From Gammaproteobacteria bacterium (GTDB taxonomy: Bacteria > Pseudomonadota > Gammaproteobacteria > Ga0077536), in the NCBI GenBank assembly GCA_024234975.1, contig JACKNH010000020.1:1-64000 (forward strand): a stretch of DNA of 64,000 nt, written 5' to 3'. The first letter of the stretch is position 1, and every line of letters starts with the position of its first letter. A program made the translations under genes and the position numbers. Of this stretch, positions 7,670-14,284 are shown in pieces. The notes below the pieces were generated by a model. The model did not search any database. It was given only the letters and a program-made list of their open reading frames with translations, and was not told the origin of the DNA.

Positions 7670-8206
7670 TCACTGGGCAAGCATGGCTCGCAGCATCCAA
7701 CCGTTCTGTTCGTGTTGACCAATCCGGTCAGTCAACAGATCAGCCGTTTTGACATCATCCGCTTCTTCGGCCACGGCAACGGCTTCGCGTAATGACTTGG
7801 CGCAGGCGTCGTTGTCTTGCACGAGCTGGCAAATCATCTCTTCGGCCGTGGGCACGCCGGTTTCCTCGTCGATCCGGGTCAGCGAGAGAAACTGCTTGAA
7901 ACTCGCCGGAGCCGGTTCACCGAGGGCGCGGATGCGCTCAGCCAGTTCGTCGATGGCCGCGAACATGTCCTCATACTGCGCCTCGGTCAGCTTGTGCAGG
8001 CTGTAGAACATCGGCCCGGCGACGTTCCAGTGAAAGCCCTGGGTCTTGAGATACAGCATGTAGGTATCGGCAAGCGCATTCGACAACTTGCCGGCGAGTT
8101 TTTTCCTGTCGCCCTTGGTGACGCCGATATTGGGATTGAACGTCGGGGACTTCACATCCAGTACGGTCGTGGCGGATTTTGCGGTAGAGGTTCTGCTCAT
8201 CTTCAT
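7670..8206 (-). CDS. dps: Dps-type ferritin-like DNA-protection protein
   Basis: The product (about 178 aa) has the Dps ferroxidase signature: KTQGFHWNVAGPMF, then the LHKLTEAQYEDM and DELAERIRALG helices carrying the His, Asp and Glu iron ligands of the dodecamer interface. The N-terminal tail is basic (SRTSTAKSATT), often DNA-binding in Dps. Dps oxidises Fe(II) with peroxide and coats DNA in starvation. ATG 8206 has AAGGAG 7 bp upstream; an in-frame ATG further upstream is less likely. A sigma-54-like promoter lies 38 bp upstream, which is unusual because Dps is normally RpoS- or OxyR-controlled. Confidence 0.92.
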   Translation of the reverse strand: MKMSRTSTAKSATTVLDVKSPTFNPNIGVTKGDRKKLAGKLSNALADTYMLYLKTQGFHWNVAGPMFYSLHKLTEAQYEDMFAAIDELAERIRALGEPAPASFKQFLSLTRIDEETGVPTAEEMICQLVQDNDACAKSLREAVAVAEEADDVKTADLLTDRIGQHEQNGWMLRAMLAQ

Positions 8207-8243
8207 GTCTCCTTGGTTGTGATTGAACACACCCATGAAGGGA

Positions 8244-8258
8244 GCAAATTACGTGCCG
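8244..8258 (-). promoter_or_regulatory. Sigma-54 promoter of dps
   Basis: The minus strand reads CGGCACGTAATTTGC; only the first base departs from consensus. The -12 end is 38 bp from the dps ATG. Confidence 0.7.
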
Positions 8259-8318
8259 GCTGCGGAGCGTGCCACAGGCGGGGATTGACGCGATATGATC
8301 GGCATGGCGCGGCGAATT

Positions 8319-8331
8319 TGTAGCGATGACA
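8319..8331. promoter_or_regulatory. Degenerate TGTAA-N4-TAC element upstream of dps
   Basis: TGTAGCGATGACA departs from the shared element at two positions. It is 61 bp upstream of the dps -24 box. Confidence 0.3.
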
Positions 8332-8356
8332 GATTCGAAGTCGCTGATTTACAAAA

Positions 8357-9715
8357 TCAGATCAGAGGCACTTCAGCACGTACGATTGTGCCGCGGCCGC
8401 CTGCGGGCGTATCGACCTTGAATATGCCTTGCAGCTGCTTCATCCGCTCCTGCATGCCGAGCAGCCCATGCGTCACCGGCCGATTCATGATGTCCGCGGG
8501 AATGCCCACACCGTCATCGGTTATCGTCAGACGCAGCCAGTCACCTTGCGTCATAGTGATCGAAACGTTTGATGCCTGGGCGTATTTCGCAATATTGTTC
8601 AACGATTCCTGGACAACGCGGAAGATCGCGATTGCGATATCATCCGGCGGCTGTGCCATATTCTCTGGCAACGCCGTGCGACACGGGATCCCGGTACGCT
8701 CGGTGAACTCCTCGCTGATCATTTCGATGACCGCAGCCAGGCCAAGGCTATCAAGCATCGATGGGCGCAAGCCATGGATGATCCGGCGCTTCAGATCCAC
8801 CGACTCGCGCAATACACCCAGCGCCCGCTGCAGCCGGTCATAAAGCTGCGGTTGACTATCCTTGATTTTCGCCGCGACGACCGAGACGTCCAGGTTGATT
8901 GCGGTGAGATTGGCGCCGAATTCATCATGTAACTCACTTGCCAGCGTCGCCTTTTCCTTCTCTGACAGCTGAATCAGATGGCGGGACAAACGTGTCAGCT
9001 GTTCAGTGCGCTTGACCACGGCACTCTCAAGTGTTGCATTGGCCGCTTTCAACTCAGCCTCGGCTGCAGTACGGCGTTCAATGTTCCGGCGCAAATCGAA
9101 ATAGAAAAGCAGTAATCCGAGCGTGGTAATGGCGCCGGTTCCAACCCCGACATAGGCAGCGATCTGGAAACTGTCGTAGGTGCGTTCATTGATTTCTGAA
9201 AGTCGGCCATGTTGACGTTCCTGCACCCGGTCGATACGTGCGCGCAACTCGTCCATGACGACTTTTCCGGCAAACGCGCGGCTCACCTCCGCCGAATCCA
9301 GCATCTGGTCGGAATTCACGACCTGCACCAGTTCATCCAGCGCCTGGTATTCACGATCCACCGATTCGAGTATGGAGGACGTGTTGTCCGCGGCGATGAT
9401 GCCTTGATCACGCAAACGGATCAGCTCTGACCGGATGAAGGTCGATTCGGCCCTAGAGCGCTCCAGCGGTTCAAGAAAGCTTTCGTTGCTGCTGATCAGA
9501 TAGCCGCGCACCGCCGTTTCGGCATCCACCATGTTGATGAGAATCAGATTGGCGACATTGATTGCATCCCAGGTCAGGGAGGTTTCGAGGTTGGAATCTT
9601 CAAGGTCATCGAGATTCAACCAGACACTGAGCGTGTTGAACACTGCCAGCGCGATGCACGCTGTCAACACGATGGAAAATCGAAGCGGCGTATCTGAGGT
9701 CTGCTGCGGATTCAT
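8357..9715 (-). CDS. CHASE3-type sensor histidine kinase (NarL-partner class)
   Basis: The 452-aa protein has TM1 (about residues 13-33), a periplasmic CHASE3-like helical domain with NMVDAETAVRGYLIS, TM2 near 195, a coiled coil, a HisKA_3 box (LASELHDEFGANLTAINLD, phospho-His in LHDE) and an HATPase domain with N box (VVQESLNNIAKYA), DDGVG and GLLGMQERM. HisKA_3 kinases phosphorylate NarL/FixJ regulators, so the NarL-type regulator at 11715-12347 is the obvious partner. I used ATG 9715 rather than 9766 because the shorter form starts just before TM1; neither has a strong ribosome site. Confidence 0.88.
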   Translation of the reverse strand: MNPQQTSDTPLRFSIVLTACIALAVFNTLSVWLNLDDLEDSNLETSLTWDAINVANLILINMVDAETAVRGYLISSNESFLEPLERSRAESTFIRSELIRLRDQGIIAADNTSSILESVDREYQALDELVQVVNSDQMLDSAEVSRAFAGKVVMDELRARIDRVQERQHGRLSEINERTYDSFQIAAYVGVGTGAITTLGLLLFYFDLRRNIERRTAAEAELKAANATLESAVVKRTEQLTRLSRHLIQLSEKEKATLASELHDEFGANLTAINLDVSVVAAKIKDSQPQLYDRLQRALGVLRESVDLKRRIIHGLRPSMLDSLGLAAVIEMISEEFTERTGIPCRTALPENMAQPPDDIAIAIFRVVQESLNNIAKYAQASNVSITMTQGDWLRLTITDDGVGIPADIMNRPVTHGLLGMQERMKQLQGIFKVDTPAGGRGTIVRAEVPLI

Positions 9716-9779
9716 GCGGCTAAGGTATAGGTATTCGCCCGGTCGGTAAATCGCTCCATGGGCCACCCGCAGGGTGGAA

Positions 9780-10127
9780 TCAATTCTCCCCGTGAATCTG
9801 CGGGTTCATCCGGTCGCGCCGGAACGCTCCGATGACGGTCCCCAGCGTATCCAGCAATTTCACAGCGGTGACCGCAACGCCCAGCATGGATACGGTTTGG
9901 GCTGTCTGTACGCCGACTCCGGGTTGTGGAAATGGTGGTTCCGTCCGCTTGTGACCTGCGCCCCACCACATACCGAACAGCGCTGCACCGGCGAGTACCA
10001 GCGGCGATGCCGCCCGGGCACACACGGCTTTGCGCAATTGTCTGCGGGCGTCCTGGTTCTCCCACTTCAATGCTTGCGATTTGCATTCCAGGCGTTGCAA
10101 TTCCTCGCCAATTTCTTCAATCCTCAT
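9780..10127 (-). CDS. Small membrane protein, third gene of a yqjD-yqjE-like operon
   Basis: The 115-aa product starts with a charged helix (MRIEEIGEELQRLECKSQ), has one hydrophobic segment (SPLVLAGAALFGMWWGAG) and a second, weaker one (SMLGVAVTAVKLLDTLGTV), and ends in a basic tail. It occupies the position of yqjK in Escherichia coli and shares its topology, but I see no clear sequence match. Start ATG overlaps the previous stop (ATGA), indicating translational coupling. Confidence 0.65.
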   Translation of the reverse strand: MRIEEIGEELQRLECKSQALKWENQDARRQLRKAVCARAASPLVLAGAALFGMWWGAGHKRTEPPFPQPGVGVQTAQTVSMLGVAVTAVKLLDTLGTVIGAFRRDRMNPQIHGEN

Positions 10128-10564
10128 GACACTGCGTCCTCCATATTGCAGCCTCGCAACATGCGTCGCGTCGCCGGGAACTTCAGCCGCTCGCTGGCCC
10201 AGCGTAACCGTCCAGCAAGCAACGCCAGGGCGATGAAGTTGGCTACCAGCGCCACGCCAGCGGCGCCGACGACACCGGCGCCGGCATTCCACGCGAGAAA
10301 AGCCAAGATGAGAACAAGGGTCAGCCAGGTCATTGCCAGCAACAGGCCGCCGGCGACGGCAATCGTGACCGCGCCCAGTGCACCAACCAGTGCGTACTTC
10401 GCTTCGACACCGAGAATGTCTACACGGGTGGCGAACTGCTCACGCCAGTTGGCGGCAATCTTTCCCAGCAGATCAGTCACCGACCCGGCCAGCGCCGCAT
10501 TCTCGTCGTTCGCCGGCCGGGTGGCTTGATCCGCCATGGTGGATGACATGGATGACTCCGTCAT
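10124..10564 (-). CDS. YqjE/holin-X-like family membrane protein
   Basis: The 146-aa protein has a soluble N-terminus with an amphipathic helix (LLGKIAANWREQFATRVDILGVEAKYA), two long transmembrane helices (ALVGALGAVTIAVAGGLLLA and WLTLVLILAFLAWNAGAG) and a basic C-terminus. This is the layout of the phage-holin-X/YqjE family, which despite the name is not phage-borne here. It follows the YqjD-like gene by 13 bp and overlaps the next gene by 4 bp, so the three form one operon. Confidence 0.75.
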   Translation of the reverse strand: MTESSMSSTMADQATRPANDENAALAGSVTDLLGKIAANWREQFATRVDILGVEAKYALVGALGAVTIAVAGGLLLAMTWLTLVLILAFLAWNAGAGVVGAAGVALVANFIALALLAGRLRWASERLKFPATRRMLRGCNMEDAVS

Positions 10565-10577
10565 GGCCGCCGCTCCA

Positions 10578-10940
10578 TCAGATCCGCAGAATGCGGCTCA
10601 CGAGGAAGCCGGTCGCAACTGCAATCCCCAACGCCTTGAGCGGATTCTTCTGCATGTAGGCCGAGCAATCGGCAACAACCTGGTCGCTGAGCAGTTTCGC
10701 GTCGGTCGCCTTCTCCGCCACACCATCCGCGGTTGAGGTCGCCGCGCCGGCCATACGATCCACGGCGTTGTGGGCCTGCTCGGTCAGCCGTTCCACAAAG
10801 GGGTAGGCAGCTTCGGCTGCATCTTCGATGCGGCGATGGGCAGCATTGGCCAGTGCCTCGGTGCGGGCCACCGCGTTCTCTTCCTGTTCCTCGATGGCGT
10901 CCATCGGGCTGCTGTTCGGCATACTGTTTGCGCTATACAT
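10578..10940 (-). CDS. DUF883/ElaB-YqjD family C-tail-anchored protein
   Basis: The 120-aa protein has an acidic N-terminus, Ala-rich coiled-coil helices, and a C-terminal anchor preceded by the family's hallmark Asn-Pro (YMQKNPLKALGIAVATGFLV, then basic SRILRI). ElaB/YqjD proteins are inner-membrane anchored and stress induced; E. coli YqjD binds ribosomes in stationary phase. ATG 10940 has AAAGGA 7 bp upstream; the longer frame to 11000 would run through the sigma-54 promoter. Confidence 0.85.
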   Translation of the reverse strand: MYSANSMPNSSPMDAIEEQEENAVARTEALANAAHRRIEDAAEAAYPFVERLTEQAHNAVDRMAGAATSTADGVAEKATDAKLLSDQVVADCSAYMQKNPLKALGIAVATGFLVSRILRI

Positions 10941-10989
10941 GGTCGTATCCTTTCGTGAATCAGAATTGGCTGTAGCCATGTACTGAGTT

Positions 10990-11004
10990 GCAATGGTCAT
11001 GCCA
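10990..11004 (-). promoter_or_regulatory. Sigma-54 promoter of the yqjD-yqjE-like operon
   Basis: The minus strand reads TGGCATGACCATTGC, one base from consensus, and ends 50 bp before the ATG at 10940. Confidence 0.78.
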
Positions 11005-11098
11005 GGGGTTTGATTCGATCAATTGGCCGAAAATCAGCCAGTTGACATGACTTTGGAAGGACCACGGGCAGTGCGTGTGTAGATTCGTCCGGGAATGA

Positions 11099-11111
11099 TG
11101 TAAGGATTACC
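11099..11111. promoter_or_regulatory. TGTAA-N4-TACC element upstream of the yqjD-like promoter
   Basis: TGTAAGGATTACC lies 95 bp upstream of the -24 box and matches the shared element. Confidence 0.55.
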
Positions 11112-11137
11112 CCGCCTGTTGGCGGCGGTGGGCAACT

Positions 11138-11578
11138 TCAGCCGCCGGCCATTTCCTCGACGAAGGAAATCAGCGCAGGGTAGCCCGAGACCTTATCGAA
11201 GAAGCGCTCCGCACCATAGCGCGCAGCGAGCTGACGGAAACCGGCATCAACAAAGTTGGAAAAGATGACACTGGCCGGCCGGTCGCCTGCAGGGGAACCA
11301 TGAGTCGAGAAATACTTGAGTACATCGAGGCCGTTGCCGACCTTCAGATGGATATCGAGAATCACGAGATCACATGGATGGCTGCTGATGAAATTTATCG
11401 CGTCGCTCTCGGTATCCGCGTACCCGACAACTTCCACGTTCGGTATACCACCAATCTGATCGATCAGCAGTTCACGCACCACGGGCGCGTCTTCGACGAC
11501 GAAGACCCGATACGGATGGCCGGTTCCGGCCGTGGAATTGACATTTCCTGTAGTAGTCACTGTCTCTGACATCTTCAT
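11138..11578 (-). CDS. Single-domain response regulator (REC only)
   Basis: The 146-aa protein is a receiver domain alone: acidic pocket in VVEDAP, phospho-acceptor Asp in LVILDIHL, Ser in VIFSNF and Lys in RFFDK. There is no output domain, and the N-terminal 20 residues are disordered. Such proteins act as phosphate relays or through protein contacts. It lies between the YqjD-like operon and the NarL-type regulator on the same strand; the CHASE3 kinase is a plausible phosphodonor. Confidence 0.85.
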   Translation of the reverse strand: MKMSETVTTTGNVNSTAGTGHPYRVFVVEDAPVVRELLIDQIGGIPNVEVVGYADTESDAINFISSHPCDLVILDIHLKVGNGLDVLKYFSTHGSPAGDRPASVIFSNFVDAGFRQLAARYGAERFFDKVSGYPALISFVEEMAGG

Positions 11579-11714
11579 CGTTCACGAGCCTTCTATTGAA
11601 GCCTGGGGATCGTGTTCTTTGAACCCAAATTATCATCCATCGAAACGGGATTTTCTGTCGGTGTTTGTCCTACATGGATCCCACCGTCTTGCGTCGCAGC
11701 GCAGCAATACCGGC

Positions 11715-12347
11715 TTAATCGATCAAGCCGTTCTTGATGGCGTAGTACGTCAAATCCGCATTATTCGACGCCTTCATTTTCTCCAGAATCCGCGTTCTAT
11801 AAGTACTGACCGTTTTAACGCTGAGACTCAGTTTCGTCGCAATCTCATTCACCGCCTGGCCCGAAGCCAGTTCCAGAAACACCTCGCGCTCCCTGCCTGA
11901 CAGTGCTTCATGTAGCGGCCGATCCGTCTGCTCATTCAGTTCCGCCGCCAGTAGTTCCGCCAACGTCGGGCTGATGTACCGCCGCCCCTGGTGAATCATT
12001 CTCACCGCGCCCACCAGCTCCGTTGGTAACGCTTCCTTCTGCATGTACCCGCTGGCGCCGTAGCGTAACAACTGTACCGCGTAACGCGATTCCGGATGCA
12101 TGCTCAGGATCAATACCGGCAGCTGCGGATAATCACGTTTCAATATCTTCAAAAGTTCCACACCACTCTTGTCCGGCATGGAAATATCCAGTAACGCGAC
12201 ATCGAAGCTTGCTCCGCGGAGCCGTTTCAGGGCCGCTTCGGCGGATTCCGCCTCGTCGGCCACTTCAATGTCGTCACTATCGTCAAAGAACGTTTTTATA
12301 CCTGCTCGTACCACTGCATGGTCGTCAATAACCAGCACTTTGATCAT
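11715..12347 (-). CDS. NarL/FixJ-family response regulator
   Basis: The 210-aa protein has an N-terminal receiver (IDDHAVVRAG, Asp in VALLDISMP, Lys in GYMQKEA) and a C-terminal LuxR-type HTH (ALSGREREVFLELASGQAVNEIA through KTVSTYRTRILEKM). The layout is that of UvrY/GacA-like regulators. Likely phosphorylated by the HisKA_3 kinase at 8357-9715. It lies just downstream of the sigma-54 activator gene on the same strand (51 bp gap) and may share its transcript. Confidence 0.9.
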   Translation of the reverse strand: MIKVLVIDDHAVVRAGIKTFFDDSDDIEVADEAESAEAALKRLRGASFDVALLDISMPDKSGVELLKILKRDYPQLPVLILSMHPESRYAVQLLRYGASGYMQKEALPTELVGAVRMIHQGRRYISPTLAELLAAELNEQTDRPLHEALSGREREVFLELASGQAVNEIATKLSLSVKTVSTYRTRILEKMKASNNADLTYYAIKNGLID

Positions 12348-12398
12348 CGGGTCCTCTCACTGGCACGCGGTACCCGCCTGCCGGTGTGCAAAGTCCTT

Positions 12399-13574
12399 TC
12401 AGTGCATGGCCATCGGCAGCGCCACTTCACGCGAAAGCACTTTCATCATCGGCATGTGGCGAGCGTTGAACCGCTCGTAATCGTTGAGCCGATTATAGAG
12501 CGTTTTCAGGCTGATCCCGAGGATCTTGGCGGCCTGGCGCTTGTTGCCGGCGCAACGGTCCAGCGTGGCTATGATGAGCATGCGCTCGGCTTCCGCCACC
12601 GTGGAACCCACCTTGACCTTGATGTAGTCGCCGACAATACCGTCCGCACCTTCATTGCCGCCGACGTCACTCTCTGCTTCACCATCGTCAACGGCGTCGG
12701 TGGCGACAATGTTGAGAATGCCGTTAAAGGTCAATTCATTCTCGGCCATGATATGGGCACGCTGAACCACATTCCGCAGCTCGCGCACGTTGCCCGGCCA
12801 GGCATGCATATACAGCGCATCGCGGGCGGCGCCGGAGAAGCGCTTGCTGGTACCGCTTTCGGCGTTCAGCTGGTCCAGATAATTCTGCGCAATCAATTCC
12901 ACATCGCTACCGCGGTGGCGCAGTGCCGGGAGTTCAATGGGAAACACGGCCAGGCGGTACAGCAGGTCAGCACGCAGCTTGCCTTCACTGACCGCACGAT
13001 CCGGATTGCGGTTGGTGGCGGAGATGACCCGGCATTCGACCTGAATCTCTTCGCTGCCGCCGACGCGGTAGAAGCGACCGGTTTCCAGAACCCGCAGCAG
13101 TTTGACCTGCAGCTCAAGCGGCATCTCGGTCACTTCGTCGAGGAAGAGGGTGCCGCCGGCAGCGCGCTCGAACACACCTTTGTGCTCGCGGGTGGCGCCG
13201 GTGAACGCACCGCGCTCGTGGCCGAACAGTTCGGCTTCGATCAGATTCTCCGGCAGCGCGCCGCAATTGATTGCGACAAACGGCGCTGCTGACACAGCGG
13301 AACGGTTGTGAATGGACTGCGCCACCACTTCCTTACCGGTACCGCTTTCACCCACCAGCATGACGTTCGCGCGGGTCGGTGCCACACGGTCAACCATGGC
13401 GAGCAGGTTCTTCATCACCGCAGACTCACCCCACAGCGGCAGTGAATCACGTTCACTGCTGGCTGCTTCGCTCTGCGCGGTGGGCTTCAAGCCGAGCCGG
13501 AAGACCTTCAGTGCTTCAGCATTGAAAACTTCGTTGTTGCTTTCGACTTCAGCCAATCCGATTGCGTATCCCAT
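12399..13574 (-). CDS. Orphan sigma-54 activator (AAA+ with Fis HTH, no receiver)
   Basis: The 391-aa protein has about 55 N-terminal residues without a recognisable sensor domain, then a complete sigma-54 AAA+ domain: Walker A GESGTGKE, GAFTGA loop (ERGAFTGATREHKG), Walker B GGTLFLDEV, R-finger region LRADLLYRLAVFPI and HAWPGNVRELRN. A linker and a Fis-type HTH (NKRQAAKILGISLKTLYNRL) end the protein. It should hydrolyse ATP to remodel RpoN holoenzyme. ATG 13574 is supported by AGGAGA 8 bp upstream. It is divergent from csbD, and the shared gap holds both a sigma-54 promoter and a TGTAA-N4-TACA site. With no receiver it may be controlled by level or by a protein partner, as PspF is. Confidence 0.92.
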   Translation of the reverse strand: MGYAIGLAEVESNNEVFNAEALKVFRLGLKPTAQSEAASSERDSLPLWGESAVMKNLLAMVDRVAPTRANVMLVGESGTGKEVVAQSIHNRSAVSAAPFVAINCGALPENLIEAELFGHERGAFTGATREHKGVFERAAGGTLFLDEVTEMPLELQVKLLRVLETGRFYRVGGSEEIQVECRVISATNRNPDRAVSEGKLRADLLYRLAVFPIELPALRHRGSDVELIAQNYLDQLNAESGTSKRFSGAARDALYMHAWPGNVRELRNVVQRAHIMAENELTFNGILNIVATDAVDDGEAESDVGGNEGADGIVGDYIKVKVGSTVAEAERMLIIATLDRCAGNKRQAAKILGISLKTLYNRLNDYERFNARHMPMMKVLSREVALPMAMH

Positions 13575-13701
13575 GGTCGTGTCTCCTGGAGTCTGTTTTT
13601 CCGTGTCGCCGTGTTGCGACGTTGGAGCCATCTTCCAGGAACCGCGGTCCGCGCGGCATCGGCGGACACCGCTGCTTCGCGTAGTCCGCCCACCGACGCT
13701 T

Positions 13702-13714
13702 TGTAAGACATACA
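13702..13714. promoter_or_regulatory. TGTAA-N4-TACA element between the activator gene and csbD
   Basis: TGTAAGACATACA lies 103 bp upstream of the csbD -24 box and 128 bp from the activator's start codon, so it could serve csbD activation and autoregulation. Confidence 0.6.
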
Positions 13715-13816
13715 CCGACACGCTGGCGCGGATTATTTGCAATGTTTTGCGCATTTTTTACCCGACCAACCGCAAGCGGAGAACGTCTTATCTAGATATT
13801 TCAATAACTTACACTT

Positions 13817-13831
13817 TGGCATGGCATTTGA
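13817..13831 (+). promoter_or_regulatory. Sigma-54 promoter of csbD
   Basis: TGGCATGGCATTTGA keeps the TGGCA and TTG blocks at exact spacing and departs from consensus at two bases. It ends 52 bp before the csbD ATG. Confidence 0.65.
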
Positions 13832-13882
13832 ACCTCTCCTGCTGCCACCGATATCGGTGTTCAACTCAACAAGGAGACAACC

Positions 13883-14089
13883 ATGAACTGGGATATTGCG
13901 GAAGGAAACTGGCGCCAATTCAAGGGCAAGGTCAGGGAGCAATGGGGCGATTTGACGGACGATTCGCTCGATGTCATCGCCGGCCGTCGCGAACAGCTGC
14001 TCGGCGCTATCCAGGAGACCTACGGTATCGCCAAGGATGAAGCGGAACGTCAAGTGCGTGACTTCGAACGTGCACACGACTTCCATTGA
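13883..14089 (+). CDS. CsbD-family stress protein
   Basis: The 68-aa protein matches the CsbD pattern along its length: MNWDIAEGNWRQFKGKVREQWG, then a DD-x-LDVIAG-x-REQLLG helix and a YGIAKDEAERQV helix. CsbD-like proteins are small, soluble, helical and induced by general stress; the molecular function is unknown. AAGGAGA precedes the ATG. The divergent neighbour is the sigma-54 activator, and the promoter is of sigma-54 type. Confidence 0.9.
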   Translation: MNWDIAEGNWRQFKGKVREQWGDLTDDSLDVIAGRREQLLGAIQETYGIAKDEAERQVRDFERAHDFH

Positions 14090-14096
14090 TGGCACT

Positions 14097-14133
14097 ACGC
14101 GGCCGTGGCATCCGCCGCGGCCGCGTGATTTTC
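14097..14133 (+). terminator. Rho-independent terminator of csbD
   Basis: A 9-bp GC-rich stem (ACGCGGCCG/CGGCCGCGT) with a 12-nt loop is followed by GATTTTCC. It starts 8 bp after the csbD stop codon. Confidence 0.7.
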
Positions 14134-14284
14134 CTGTCCGCGCTTTTCCCCTGCAGATGTATTCCGCCACCTTGTACCAGAGGTTGGTTGTTAATCGCAG
14201 GTACGAAACATCACTACGCGCGCTCTGACGCAACGGCACCGCGCCGAATTCTTTCAACGCACGACCCTGAACACCCGAAAATGA

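Noticed and set aside
10124..10564. Holin-like protein as evidence of a prophage
   Set aside because: It lies in a YqjD/YqjE-type stress operon with no phage genes nearby; the family name is misleading.
12340..12398. TGGCACGCGGTACCC on the plus strand as a sigma-54 site
   Set aside because: The -12 half is absent and it points away from any gene on that strand.
12318..13292. Plus-strand 324-codon frame opposite the sigma-54 activator
   Set aside because: It is a shadow of the conserved AAA+ domain.
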